Source: Oscillospiraceae bacterium
GTDB taxonomy: Bacteria > Bacillota > Clostridia > Oscillospirales > Acutalibacteraceae
Length of the DNA: 44,878 nucleotides
NCBI GenBank assembly: GCA_015065865.1
Contig: SVPM01000010.1
Location: 1 to 44,878, forward strand
Reading direction: 5' to 3'
Shown in pieces: positions 16,941 to 24,777 of the stretch. The position numbers were made by a program, and so were the translations under genes. Each line of letters starts with the position of its first letter. The stretch's first letter is position 1. The notes under the pieces were generated by a model. It searched no databases, was not told the DNA's origin, and worked only from the letters and a program-made list of their open reading frames with translations.

Positions 16941-16985
16941 AAACATAAGAGGCAACACGTTGATGAGTGTTGCCTCTTATGTTTT
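16941..16985. terminator. Bidirectional terminator between the sipL-like gene and the DUF4130 gene
   Basis: A perfect 18-bp stem (16941-16958 with 16967-16984) and an 8-nt loop. It has T runs on both strands and overlaps the stop codon of the minus-strand gene. Confidence 0.88.
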
Positions 16986-17741
16986 ATCGGGTTGCAATTC
17001 CGTAATGTTCTTCCAATATTTCTTCGGCATCAGTTGTCGCTGTAGCTGCGGATTGATCCGCTCTTTAATGGCGATGGTGTCGTAAAAGGTTTTCCACAAC
17101 TGTCGGTAGTGCCGTTCATCTGCTGAGAATGCGGGAATGGTCATATTTTCGGTGGAGATCAGCACCCAGTTTCGACAGTCGTACACCCCTGCCAACCCGT
17201 GTGTTTTGTCATGAATCAAAAACGGGTGGGCATTCATTCGTGCGACAAAATGCGGCATGATCAGCGGCAACGTCATATGCTCGGGTGTGATTTCAGCATA
17301 ATACAGGTGCCCTTCCACCTCCGAAAAACGCACGAACTCGGTGAGATAGGAAGCCTCTCGGCCCGTAATGGCGCACAATTTATCAATGGCAAGCACGGTG
17401 GGGTGGGTGAGCATCTGATGTATACGCTCGCCCTCTTTCATACCCAACCGAATGTAACGGTAGATGACCGAGTCCTTTTCTCGACTGTTGTGCAAAAAGG
17501 CTTGCCATATCTTGCGGTATCCCAGTTGCCCCATTTGACGACGTATCCCCGCAATGACCCGCGCGGCACGGCGCGGGTCGGTGGAAACTTCTTTGTAACG
17601 GCATCCCAGTTGCGGTTGATAACACGAGAGGGTATCCAGTCCTTGCGGCGGTGGGGAATAGGAGTAGGAGTCGAACACCGCACACAGTACCCCTTCCAGT
17701 GTACCGTCGTGCAACAGAATTAAAGTTGACCGCTCAGACAT
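16977..17741 (-). CDS. TIGR03915-type putative DNA repair protein (DUF4130)
   Basis: 254 residues. The start, TLILLHDGTLEGVLCAVFDSY, and the internal LGYRKIWQAFLHNSREKDSV and DYLTEFVRFSEVEGHLYYAE-like core (here SYLTEFVRFSEVEGHLYYAE) mark the DUF4130/TIGR03915 family. Its C-terminal part resembles the DNA-glycosylase-associated DUF4130. It is nearly always paired with the TIGR03916 radical-SAM protein, as here, where the two genes overlap by 22 nt and are translationally coupled. The pair is predicted to repair or modify DNA, but the lesion is not established. Confidence 0.9.
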   Translation of the reverse strand: MSERSTLILLHDGTLEGVLCAVFDSYSYSPPPQGLDTLSCYQPQLGCRYKEVSTDPRRAARVIAGIRRQMGQLGYRKIWQAFLHNSREKDSVIYRYIRLGMKEGERIHQMLTHPTVLAIDKLCAITGREASYLTEFVRFSEVEGHLYYAEITPEHMTLPLIMPHFVARMNAHPFLIHDKTHGLAGVYDCRNWVLISTENMTIPAFSADERHYRQLWKTFYDTIAIKERINPQLQRQLMPKKYWKNITELQPDKT

Positions 17742-19039
17742 TGTACCACGTCCTTTCGATCGGGGAGAAGCGCAGGGGTATCAAACCACGAAAGTTGCTG
17801 AACCGTCGGGTCGGGCGGCAGACGGTCGGGGTGTAAGGCGGCCGAGGCGGTGAGGTGTCGATAGATAACCATAGGGTCAAATACCACGCCTTCTTGCATT
17901 TTGCCGTCACAGGTGACAAAAAATGCCGCACGCTTTACCACCACCCCCAGTTTTTTTAAGTCCTCAAACCGCAATCGCCCCGCACGCCGCGCGGTGAGGA
18001 TCCGCCCTGCCGAACGCACACCGATACCCGGCACGCGCAATAACGTTTCCCGCGGTGCGCGGTTGATTTCAACGGGAAACTGTTCCAAATGCCGCAGTGC
18101 CCACTGGCATTTCGGATCGAGCAATGGATCGAGTGAGGGGTGCTGTTCGTCTAACAGTTCACTCACCGAAAAACCGTAAAATCGCAACAGCCAATCGGTT
18201 TGATACAAGCGATGTTCGCGGAGTAACGGCGGCGGTTGGTCGGCAGGAATGAGCGCGCCGTTGCCAACGGGGATATAAGCGGAAAAGAACACCCGCTTTA
18301 AGCGGTAGTGTTTGTAAAGACTTTCGGACAGTCGCAGGATCTGAAAATCCGTTTCACCCGATGCCCCCACGATCATTTGCGTGCTTTGTCCCGCGGGGGC
18401 AAACGGGGTGGCGTGACGATATACCGCCAGTTCTTCTCGGCTTTGGGTGATGCCGTCGCGAATCGCCCCCATTGGCCGCAGAATGGCGGATTTTTTCTTA
18501 TCGGGTGCTAAGCGGGTCAAACTTTTCTCGCTGGGCAATTCAATGTTCACGCTCAAGCGGTCGGACAGGCGCCCCAACTTGTCGATCCATTCGGGGGAGG
18601 CCCCCGGAATTGCCTTGGCGTGGATGTATCCGTTAAACCCGTGGTGATATCGCAACAGTTCCAGTGTGCGACACATCTGCTCGGTCGCGCGATCGGGACT
18701 GCCCGCAACCCCCGAACTCAAAAACAGCCCCTCAATATAATTGCGGCGATAGAATTCCATCGTCAATCCTGCGAGTCCCTCGGGAGTAAACGAGGCGCGC
18801 GGAACGTCGTTGGAACAGCGGTTTACGCAGTATTGACAATCGTATACGCATACGTTGGTCTGCAACACCTTGAGAAGCGATATACAGCGCCCGTCCGCCG
18901 AAAAACTGTGACACAACCCCGGCAGGCAGGTTGCGCCGAGCATCCCGCGTACAGCGGATCGGTCTGACCCGCTGGAGGTACATGCCACGTCGTATTTGGC
19001 GGAATCCGCCAGTATTTTCAACTTGTCGAGCAATTCCAC
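17720..19039 (-). CDS. TIGR03916-type putative DNA modification/repair radical SAM protein
   Basis: 439 residues. It has the family start LLDKLKILADSAKYDVACTS, the radical-SAM cluster CVYDCQYC (~65) after LLKVLQTN, and a helix-hairpin-helix LLRVPGIGVRSAGRI (~330) expected to touch DNA. I chose GTG 19039 because homologues begin at this point and GAAAGGG lies ~10 nt upstream; 20 extra residues upstream (from 19099) overlap the promoter. Upstream gene of the pair; the DUF4130 partner follows. Confidence 0.92.
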   Translation of the reverse strand: MELLDKLKILADSAKYDVACTSSGSDRSAVRGMLGATCLPGLCHSFSADGRCISLLKVLQTNVCVYDCQYCVNRCSNDVPRASFTPEGLAGLTMEFYRRNYIEGLFLSSGVAGSPDRATEQMCRTLELLRYHHGFNGYIHAKAIPGASPEWIDKLGRLSDRLSVNIELPSEKSLTRLAPDKKKSAILRPMGAIRDGITQSREELAVYRHATPFAPAGQSTQMIVGASGETDFQILRLSESLYKHYRLKRVFFSAYIPVGNGALIPADQPPPLLREHRLYQTDWLLRFYGFSVSELLDEQHPSLDPLLDPKCQWALRHLEQFPVEINRAPRETLLRVPGIGVRSAGRILTARRAGRLRFEDLKKLGVVVKRAAFFVTCDGKMQEGVVFDPMVIYRHLTASAALHPDRLPPDPTVQQLSWFDTPALLPDRKDVVQCLSGQL

Positions 19040-19070
19040 GGTATACCGCCCTTTCCGATGATGTGAGTAT

Positions 19071-19099
19071 AGTATACCACACCTTTTTCGAAAAGTCAA
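19071..19099 (-). promoter_or_regulatory. Sigma-A promoter of the radical SAM/DUF4130 operon
   Basis: On the minus strand: TTGACT (19094-19099), a 17-nt spacer, TATACT (19071-19076). The gene start is 32 nt beyond the -10. Confidence 0.8.
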
Positions 19100-19185
19100 A
19101 CATATGTTCGTTTTGCCGGAAAGAAAAATCTTCCTTTGCCGGAGGGATAAAGGAAGATGGATATATGGCGGTAACGCCGTGCATT

Positions 19186-19743
19186 TTAGGTGGAGAGGTC
19201 GATGTGTTTTTGCATATGGATCTCACTTAAAAACGTGCCGTCTTTGAGTCGGAAGGCGTAGGGCTTTTGAGAAACGATGCAAAACCCGAATTTCTCATAT
19301 AAACGCTGTGCACGGTCGTTCCCTTCGGCAAAATCAAGTTCCAGAACAGAAATGTTGCGCGTGCGCGCGGAATCAACCAGTTCGTCGAACATAGCCGATC
19401 CGATTCCGAGATTCCAGTAGTCTTTTAGAACGGCAACGGAAACGGATGCGCGGTGTGCAGTTTTTATATTGCTGTTAAACGTGATGTCGCAGTTTCCCAC
19501 GATGTTGCCGTCAACATAGCAGGCAATTCCCATGGTGTTGGGCGAGGAGCGCTGGTTGTCGATCCAAGCGGCCTCTTGTTCGACGGTGGTGGTCCATTCC
19601 TCAGGGTAGCGAACCAGAAAATCGGTTTCACCGCAAGCTTGTCTAACACAGTTTAACAGCCGTTCTGCATCTTCGACACAAGGGCTTTTCAAAATGGCGG
19701 ATCTGCCGTCTTTTAATGTTATAGTCTTATCCTCCGAAATCAT
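19186..19743 (-). CDS. GNAT-family N-acetyltransferase
   Basis: 185 residues of GNAT fold: IVGNCDITFN, ASVSVAVLKDYWNLGIGSAM (acetyl-CoA loop as GIGSA), then LELDFAEGNDRAQRLYEKFG (motif B). The substrate is unknown; relatives acetylate amines, peptides or ribosomal proteins. ATG 19743 has TAGGAG 8 nt upstream. Last gene of a four-gene operon, 11 nt after the VOC gene. Somewhat AT-richer than the adjoining kinase gene. Confidence 0.85.
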   Translation of the reverse strand: MISEDKTITLKDGRSAILKSPCVEDAERLLNCVRQACGETDFLVRYPEEWTTTVEQEAAWIDNQRSSPNTMGIACYVDGNIVGNCDITFNSNIKTAHRASVSVAVLKDYWNLGIGSAMFDELVDSARTRNISVLELDFAEGNDRAQRLYEKFGFCIVSQKPYAFRLKDGTFLSEIHMQKHIDLST

Positions 19744-19754
19744 CACAAGAACTC

Positions 19755-20159
19755 CTACACTTCACAGAAAAATTCAAGTTGTTCGTTATCCGGCCCTTTT
19801 ACAAACGCGATGTGAATGCTCATCGGGGCAGGAGTGGAATTGAGCGGCACGGTCTTGGGTTCGATATGCGGCAAAAAACCGGCTTTTAACGCCAGCGCAT
19901 ACGCACCGTCTACATCCTGTGTGCACAAAGCAAAATGCTGCCATTTGCCGTTTTCATGGTATTCGTCCGAGCCGTTGGCAAACAGTTCTATGCGACCGCC
20001 GTCACCGATGTTCAACATCACAATAAGGCCGTTGCCTTCGCCCCAGCGGGCGACTTCGGTCATACCGAGTGCTTTGTACATAGTAAGGCTTTTTTCGATG
20101 TCGCGGCACCGCAGAGCGATGTGGTGAAAGCCGAGATCGGGCAGTTGTTGGTTTTTCAT
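19755..20159 (-). CDS. VOC (glyoxalase/bleomycin-resistance fold) protein
   Basis: 134 residues with two beta-alpha-beta-beta-beta halves: GFHHIALRCRDIEKSLTMYK at the start, IELFANGSDEYHENGKWQHF in the middle and NEQLEFFCEV at the end. Metal ligands are plausible at His (HHIAL), Glu (RIELF), His (QHFAL) and Glu (LEFF), as in lyase members. The reaction is unknown. Preceded by GGAGGAACCTCT at ideal spacing. Confidence 0.85.
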   Translation of the reverse strand: MKNQQLPDLGFHHIALRCRDIEKSLTMYKALGMTEVARWGEGNGLIVMLNIGDGGRIELFANGSDEYHENGKWQHFALCTQDVDGAYALALKAGFLPHIEPKTVPLNSTPAPMSIHIAFVKGPDNEQLEFFCEV

Positions 20160-20173
20160 AGAGGTTCCTCCTG

Positions 20174-21211
20174 TTACGTAATACGGATTTTAATATCGCA
20201 CCGTTCGCGAATTCGGATTTCCGCAAAATAGGCGGTTTCCATCGGTATCCATTCTTCAAAAAAGCGTTTGGCCAGCGGGGGCGCGTTGCGCTTTAGAATG
20301 CGTTCTCTTTGCTTTTCGGGAGAAATGTCCAAAAAGAGTGAAAGATCGTAATACGTCCCAAACGCAGGGTGCGTGGAATAGACGCCTTCCACCACGGTCA
20401 GCGGCTTTTGCGGGACCTGCACCGTATCGCCGAGAGTCATTGTTCCGCAGTCAAATCGGCGGTAGCGGATGGGTGCGCTGCTGTTCAACGGTTGTATGAC
20501 CTCATCCGAAAACCGTTCGCGGTCAATGTTGCCGCCGATCTCGGCCAATCGTGCGGGGGTGCGCTGTTCGGGCCGTAAGAAGAAATCGTCCATCGGGATC
20601 ACGGCGCAGTCATACAGCCTTGTGAGCAAACGGCCGAGCGTGCTTTTTCCCGCGGCACTGCCGCCGTCCACCGCCAGCGTGACCGCTCCGTGTGCCAACC
20701 GTTCGTCCAACGCCGCCAACAGCGGCAAAAAGGGGACGTATTCGTTTGCAATCACGCGGTAAGCGGGGTGATATGTTTCGCGAAACACAGCGGAATGGCG
20801 GAGTGCGGGAAATCCCACTGCCGTCCATTCTCGCGTGGCGGATTCAAATTCTTCGGACGAAAAGGGAAGTGATCCCTCATCGACCAGTTGTTTAGCAACG
20901 CTTAGTTTTCGTTGCAACGCTTTGCCGCCGCTCACCTGCTTTTCGGCGGAGAGAAGGAACAGATGCGCCAGTGTGGAGGCGTGTAAGCACCCCACGGGTA
21001 CACGGCTGTACGCGCCGTCCAACGGTTCGGCCGTTATGCAGGAGTGCGGTGCGGCTTTTTCCGCTTGAATACGTTCGGTGACTGCGGCAAGCGAAGATAC
21101 TGCGTGTTCGCAACCGAAAGCGCTTTGGAAAAGATATTTAAAAAGATCCTGTATTTGCAGACGGGGATATGCACGGTAATGTGCAATCAGTCGCTCACGA
21201 GTCGTGTTCAC
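20174..21211 (-). CDS. Uridine-kinase-like P-loop protein with extra N-terminal domain
   Basis: 345 residues. The C-terminal half is a P-loop kinase of the uridine kinase/phosphoribulokinase type: Walker A VDGGSAAGKSTLGR (~182), IPMDDFFLRPEQ, NIDRERFSDEVIQPL and VVEGVYSTHP. The first ~170 residues (LQIQDLFKYLFQSAFGCEHA...) form a separate conserved region that I cannot assign. The start GTG 21211 overlaps the ECF S stop as GTGA, so the two are coupled. Coupling to an uptake protein suggests that it phosphorylates the imported compound; the 'uridine' label is family-level only. Confidence 0.8.
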   Translation of the reverse strand: MNTTRERLIAHYRAYPRLQIQDLFKYLFQSAFGCEHAVSSLAAVTERIQAEKAAPHSCITAEPLDGAYSRVPVGCLHASTLAHLFLLSAEKQVSGGKALQRKLSVAKQLVDEGSLPFSSEEFESATREWTAVGFPALRHSAVFRETYHPAYRVIANEYVPFLPLLAALDERLAHGAVTLAVDGGSAAGKSTLGRLLTRLYDCAVIPMDDFFLRPEQRTPARLAEIGGNIDRERFSDEVIQPLNSSAPIRYRRFDCGTMTLGDTVQVPQKPLTVVEGVYSTHPAFGTYYDLSLFLDISPEKQRERILKRNAPPLAKRFFEEWIPMETAYFAEIRIRERCDIKIRIT

Positions 21212-21750
21212 GTTTTTTCACTCCATCGCTGAAATTTGGTTTCCCACAGCATCACCGACACAGGGATCAGCACGATCTGCAAAATAATGGCGGGAACGGC
21301 GTTGGTAACAGCCCCTGCTAAAAACGCCGCCCAAGTGAAGGGCGCACCTTGCAATCCCAAACACAGCAACATAGCCGCACCCCATACGAACCGCCCGACG
21401 ACCATCGCCGTAAGCAACGAAACGTAGATATATACCTTCTTACGCGGAAGAAGGCGATGCATCATACCGGCGACCGCACCGTAGACGGCAAGTTCCGCCG
21501 CCATACAAACAGCAGTGGGGAAGAGAGGCGGCATACCGAGTGTCAATGAGCGAAGCAGCGGTGCAACGATGCCGACCGCAAGCCCCCACGGCGCACCGCA
21601 GATAAAACCGCAAAGCAATACGGGAATATGTAACGGGCACAGTAAGGCACCGATCTCGGGAATCTGCCCCGTTAAAAACGGCAACACAAACGCCAAAGCC
21701 AAAAACAGCGCGGCGCGTGTTAGGTTTTGCAATCGAGAATGCAGTTTCAT
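21208..21750 (-). CDS. ECF transporter S component (substrate-binding membrane subunit)
   Basis: 180 residues with five to six hydrophobic segments: RAALFLALAFVLPFLTG, CPLHIPVLLCGFICGAPWGL, IVAPLLRSLTLGMPPLFPTA, AVYGAVAGM, and two at the C-terminus. This is the pattern of ECF S components, which bind vitamins or nucleosides and borrow a shared AAT module encoded elsewhere. ATG 21750 follows AAAGGAG at good spacing; an upstream start would add a poor leader. No ATPase or T gene is nearby, which is normal for group II. The substrate is not determined; see the coupled kinase. Confidence 0.82.
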   Translation of the reverse strand: MKLHSRLQNLTRAALFLALAFVLPFLTGQIPEIGALLCPLHIPVLLCGFICGAPWGLAVGIVAPLLRSLTLGMPPLFPTAVCMAAELAVYGAVAGMMHRLLPRKKVYIYVSLLTAMVVGRFVWGAAMLLCLGLQGAPFTWAAFLAGAVTNAVPAIILQIVLIPVSVMLWETKFQRWSEKT

Positions 21751-21782
21751 AGGTGACTCCTTTGGATATAGTGGCTGTTTTG

Positions 21783-21791
21783 AGTATATCA
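21783..21791 (-). promoter_or_regulatory. Extended -10 promoter of the ECF-kinase operon
   Basis: Minus-strand TGATATACT (TGn plus TATACT) lies 32 nt before the start codon. The nearby TTGACA (21799-21804) is only 10 nt away and cannot be its -35. Confidence 0.5.
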
Positions 21792-21834
21792 CAAAGTTTG
21801 TCAAAATGCAACGGGAGATAATAGAGCAAAAGAA

Positions 21835-21936
21835 GCAAAGAGTTCGACTCTCACCCGCTTATGCCTCCTTGCATCCGCCGCAGGCGGCAGTCGGCAACGC
21901 GCCTCCCGCGGGCGCGCTCGTTCGAGTCTCCCGCCG
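21835..21936. repeat. Intergenic GC-rich element B, related to element A
   Basis: It begins with GCAAAGAGTTCGACTCTC (21835-21852), identical over 18 nt to element A. It continues with GC-rich palindromic stretches (CCGCCGCAGGCGG; CGCGCCTCCCGCGGGCGCG) and ends CGTTCGAGTCTCCCGCCGC. The GTTCGANTC core resembles a tRNA T-loop, but no tRNA can be folded here. Confidence 0.5.
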
Positions 21937-21941
21937 CAAAA

Positions 21942-21980
21942 ACAAAAACAACATCCCGAATGGGATGTTGTTTTTGTTGT
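21942..21980. terminator. Bidirectional terminator downstream of yeiH
   Basis: A 16-bp perfect stem (21942-21957 with 21962-21977) with a GAAT loop; T-rich on both strands. It lies 175 nt beyond the yeiH stop on the minus strand. Confidence 0.75.
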
Positions 21981-22154
21981 CTATGGGCTACAAAAAAGAT
22001 ATTTTTGCTGTTTTTGCGTATGAATTTGAACTCTCACATTTCTATCTAACCACACTCAAATAACGATCTTTCGGTCGAATTGAATCTGCTTCGAGGTATA
22101 ATCATTGATTAAGAGCGCCGACATTAACAGTATAGAATGGTACGTCCCCGATTC
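21981..22154. other. Non-coding spacer downstream of yeiH
   Basis: AT-rich intergenic DNA with no start codon plus ribosome binding site. Together with element B and the terminator it makes a ~400-nt gene-free gap. I see no further structure in it. Confidence 0.5.
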
Positions 22155-23183
22155 TTATACGATTCCCATTGCGATCTCAACAACCAGTGCTACGATAACA
22201 ACCAATGCCGAGATAATGAAGCCGTGGATCATCGGACGGATACCGGCCTTCTTCATACTTGAAAAAGAAGTGTTGAGCCCTATGGCTGCCAAAGCACTAA
22301 CCATAAGGAATTTGCTCGCACTTTTTGTGCCGGAAACAACAGCCGCAGGAATCGGGAAAATACTTGCCACAATGGACATAGCAAGGAAACCGAGGATAAA
22401 CCAAGGGAATATTTTTGTAATGCTGAAGTTTGCCTTCAGCTCACTTCCGTTTTGGCTGTTGGCAAGTGCTTCTTTACGCTTTAAGCGAAGCTGCACAAAA
22501 GCAAAGGTAATAACGGTAGGAATAATCGCAAGGGTTCTTGTGAGCTTTACCATTGTGGCGAAATCGCCAGCACCTTCTGAAAAAGCATAGCCGGTCGCAA
22601 CAACGGAAGAGGTATCGTTGACTGCCGTTCCCGCCCAAATACCGAATGCTTGGTCAGTCATACCCAGTGCTCTGCCCATAATAGGAAACAGCACGATCAT
22701 CGCCATATCAAACAGGAAGGTGGCAGACATAGCATAAGCCACGTCATTATCGTCTGCATCAATAGTCGGTGCAATCGCAGCAATGGCAGAGCCACCGCAG
22801 ATACCCGTACCTGCAGAGATAAGGTTGGAGAGCTTCCAGTTCAGTCCTAACGCCTTGCCGATAAAGTAACCGCCGCCAAAGCAGGTCAGCAGAGTAAATA
22901 TCATAACGGTGAGGGACATTTTACCTACGTTGAGGATAGTCGTAATATTGAGGGACAAGCCAAGCAAAATAATGGCAAACTTCAAAATCTTCTTGGATGT
23001 AAATTTGAGTCCCGATGCAAAGACCTTGGTATTCCTCAAAAAGTAATTGAGGACTATACCGATAAACATTGCAATAACGGCAGAGCCGATAAGATGGATA
23101 GGCAGCAGACTTTCAAGCCAGCAGGCAAGAAGCGCCACACCTACAGATAATATTATTCCGGGAAATACTTTTAACACTTTCAT
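22155..23183 (-). CDS. YeiH/UPF0324 family membrane protein (putative sulfate exporter)
   Basis: 342 residues with about ten TM segments. Family signatures: GIVLNYFLRN, ILLGLSLNITTIL, GTGICGGSAIAAIAPTIDAD, GIWAGTAVNDTSSVVATGYA and ALAAIGLNTSF. YeiH proteins are annotated as putative sulfate/sulfite exporters. ATG 23183 has TAGGAG upstream. Divergent from a LysR gene, as in enterobacterial yeiE/yeiH. The base composition is clearly AT-richer than the flanking operons, consistent with acquisition. Confidence 0.9.
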   Translation of the reverse strand: MKVLKVFPGIILSVGVALLACWLESLLPIHLIGSAVIAMFIGIVLNYFLRNTKVFASGLKFTSKKILKFAIILLGLSLNITTILNVGKMSLTVMIFTLLTCFGGGYFIGKALGLNWKLSNLISAGTGICGGSAIAAIAPTIDADDNDVAYAMSATFLFDMAMIVLFPIMGRALGMTDQAFGIWAGTAVNDTSSVVATGYAFSEGAGDFATMVKLTRTLAIIPTVITFAFVQLRLKRKEALANSQNGSELKANFSITKIFPWFILGFLAMSIVASIFPIPAAVVSGTKSASKFLMVSALAAIGLNTSFSSMKKAGIRPMIHGFIISALVVIVALVVEIAMGIV

Positions 23184-23215
23184 AATCAATCTCCTACTTT
23201 CGCTTATACCCCTTG

Positions 23216-23244
23216 ATTATACTACGGTTTTGTGATAAAATCAA
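23216..23244 (-). promoter_or_regulatory. Sigma-A promoter of yeiH
   Basis: Minus strand: TTGATT (23239-23244), 17-nt spacer, consensus TATAAT (23216-23221). Confidence 0.82.
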
Positions 23245-23254
23245 ATTATCATTT

Positions 23255-23270
23255 ATTATTAACCAATAAT
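23255..23270. promoter_or_regulatory. Candidate LysR-type operator
   Basis: ATTATT-AACC-AATAAT is a perfect inverted repeat that contains the T-N11-A signature. It sits 11 bp upstream of the yeiH -35 and ~22 bp before the lysR start, the expected place for an autoregulating LysR protein that activates its divergent partner. Confidence 0.55.
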
Positions 23271-23291
23271 GTGAGTTAATTGGAGATCGTT

Positions 23292-24140
23292 ATGTTAGAT
23301 TACAGAATACTTACCTTTCTTGCCCTATATGATGAGATGAATTATCGCAGAACCGCCGAAAAACTGAATATGACCCAGCCGGGCGTCACACAGCATATTC
23401 ATTATTTGGAGAATTATTACGGTGTGAAGCTGTTTGAGTATGATGGACGGTCACTGTCAAGAACAAAGAACGCCGAACAGCTAAAGCGTTATTTTGACAG
23501 CATCAAGGCAGAGGAAGCGGATATCCGTGAAAAGTTCATCACTGCCGATACTGTTCATATGACCGTAGGTGCAACCAAGACCATCGGCGAATTTGTGATC
23601 GTACCGGAGATTCGTTCCTTTCTGCAAGATCCGAAACACAATCTTGACTTGATTATAGACAACACTGAAAATCTGTTACATATGCTTGAAAAGGCAGAGA
23701 TCGATTTTGCAGTTATTGAGGGTGTATTTGACAAATCCAAATACGGCTATCACCTTTACAAGAAAGAAGCGTTTGTAGGGGTCTGTGCCAAAAGCCATCC
23801 TTTTGCAAATAAGCTGGTGACGCTCGAAGATATTTTTGCGGAGAATATTGTGGTCAGAGAGCCGTTTTCAGGAACAAGAACATTATTGCATAATGCTATT
23901 ACCGACCGTGGCTTTTCCCTTGATAACTTTAAGCGTTGCATCTCTGTCAGCAATTTTTCCGTAATTTGCGACCTTGTGGCAAACAACGGAGCAATTACCT
24001 TTGCATACGAACCCATATCCCGTTGCCGAGATGATCTTGCCACCTTTACTGTTGCGGATATGCAGATCAGCGGTGAATTTAACTTTGTGTACTGTAATGA
24101 AAGAATAGCAAAAGAAAAAATCAAGTTCATCTTTTCATAA
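23292..24140 (+). CDS. LysR-family transcriptional regulator
   Basis: 282 residues. The N-terminal winged helix (LTFLALYDEMNYRRTAEKLN then MTQPGVTQHIHYLENYYGVK) is followed by a periplasmic-binding-like effector domain (~90-282; MTVGATKTIGEFVI, DFAVIEGVFD, PFSGTRTLL). Its position opposite yeiH suggests that it senses a sulfur compound or anion and controls that gene. ATG 23292 is 6 nt after GGAG; TTG 23280 would overlap the site. AT-rich like yeiH. Confidence 0.9.
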   Translation: MLDYRILTFLALYDEMNYRRTAEKLNMTQPGVTQHIHYLENYYGVKLFEYDGRSLSRTKNAEQLKRYFDSIKAEEADIREKFITADTVHMTVGATKTIGEFVIVPEIRSFLQDPKHNLDLIIDNTENLLHMLEKAEIDFAVIEGVFDKSKYGYHLYKKEAFVGVCAKSHPFANKLVTLEDIFAENIVVREPFSGTRTLLHNAITDRGFSLDNFKRCISVSNFSVICDLVANNGAITFAYEPISRCRDDLATFTVADMQISGEFNFVYCNERIAKEKIKFIFS

Positions 24141-24255
24141 ACAAAGAAAAATCATGATTTTTTAGATATACGCAGATAGACTGATGGGTTTGAAAAGGTT
24201 TGTTTTTAAATCTTCTAATTGCCGAATTCAAGTTTTTCTTTTTTTAGACAGCTGA

Positions 24256-24287
24256 CAAAAAGAAAATGCGGCCTCGAACAGCCGCAT
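24256..24287 (-). terminator. Distal terminator for the tRNA-Ser transcript
   Basis: Minus strand: ATGCGGC / GCCGCAT stem (24281-24287 with 24266-24272), 8-nt loop, then TTTTCTTTTT. The preceding 24141-24255 holds no gene. Confidence 0.6.
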
Positions 24288-24305
24288 AAATACTGGATTT
24301 TATAA

Positions 24306-24353
24306 TAAAAACACCATTGAGTCTGAACCCCCGGGTTCAGATTTCAATGGTGT
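24306..24353 (-). terminator. Proximal terminator for the tRNA-Ser transcript
   Basis: A long hairpin: ACACCATTGA (24311-24320) pairs with TCAATGGTGT (24344-24353), and TCTGAACCC with GGGTTCAGA inside. On the minus strand it is followed by TTTTTATTATA, eight nt after the tRNA CCA end. Confidence 0.8.
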
Positions 24354-24360
24354 CTTTAGA

Positions 24361-24451
24361 TGGCGGAGAAGGGGAGACTCGAACTCCCGCGCCGGTTACC
24401 CGACCTACGCCCTTAGCAGGGGCGCCTCGTCACCAACTTGAGTACTTCTCC
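24361..24451 (-). tRNA. tRNA-Ser (anticodon GCU)
   Basis: 91 nt including an encoded CCA. Acceptor GGAGAAG/CTTCTCC, discriminator G, anticodon loop CTGCTAA giving GCU (reads AGC/AGU), a long variable arm as in class II tRNAs, and T-arm GGGAGTTCGAGTCTCCC. Confidence 0.95.
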
Positions 24452-24512
24452 GTATACACAAAATCCTTGCTTGGTGAACAAGAACTTCGGTTATGCAATT
24501 GTAAGGAAAAAG

Positions 24513-24599
24513 TGGCGGAGAGGAAGGGATTCGAACCCTTGGCTCTTTCGAGTCACCGGTTTTCAAGACCGGCTCCTTAAACCGCTCGGACACCTCTCC
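24513..24599 (-). tRNA. tRNA-Ser (anticodon UGA)
   Basis: 87 nt with encoded CCA. Acceptor GGAGAGG/CCTCTCC, anticodon loop CTTGAAA giving UGA (reads UCN), a long variable arm, and T-arm AAGGGTTCGAATCCCTT. First gene of the two-tRNA unit. Confidence 0.95.
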
Positions 24600-24638
24600 G
24601 TGCATTCCCAAGGGGACCTTTCGCCGTCCACGAATGGT

Positions 24639-24667
24639 ATAATATCATTTTTCAGGGCGAATGTCAA
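24639..24667 (-). promoter_or_regulatory. Sigma-A promoter of the tRNA-Ser unit
   Basis: Minus strand: consensus TTGACA (24662-24667), 17-nt spacer, TATTAT (24639-24644), ~40 nt before the first tRNA. Confidence 0.88.
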
Positions 24668-24710
24668 CTGTTTTATCGGTAAATTTCAAAAAAACCTTCA
24701 CCTTTTGCGT

Positions 24711-24740
24711 GCATATTCTTTTTACCCGTTCCGTACACAT
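24711..24740 (+). promoter_or_regulatory. Possible sigma-E-like promoter of the spoVB operon
   Basis: GCATATTCT (24711-24719) resembles the sigma-E -35 element. CGTACACAT (24732-24740) resembles its -10 imperfectly after a 12-nt gap. No sigma-A promoter is visible in the same interval. Confidence 0.3.
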
Positions 24741-24777
24741 TATTGATAGTGAATTTTCTTGAAAGGATGATGTTTTT

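Noticed and set aside
16848-17045. A 65-codon frame after the sipL-like gene
   Set aside because: It runs through the bidirectional terminator and antisense to the DUF4130 gene, with no ribosome binding site.
21799-21804. TTGACA as the -35 of the ECF operon promoter
   Set aside because: It is only 10 nt from the TATACT box; the extended -10 (TGn) is a better explanation.
24405-24611. Open frames overlapping the two tRNA-Ser genes
   Set aside because: The region folds as two complete class II tRNAs with CCA ends; translation of tRNA genes gives typical spurious peptides.
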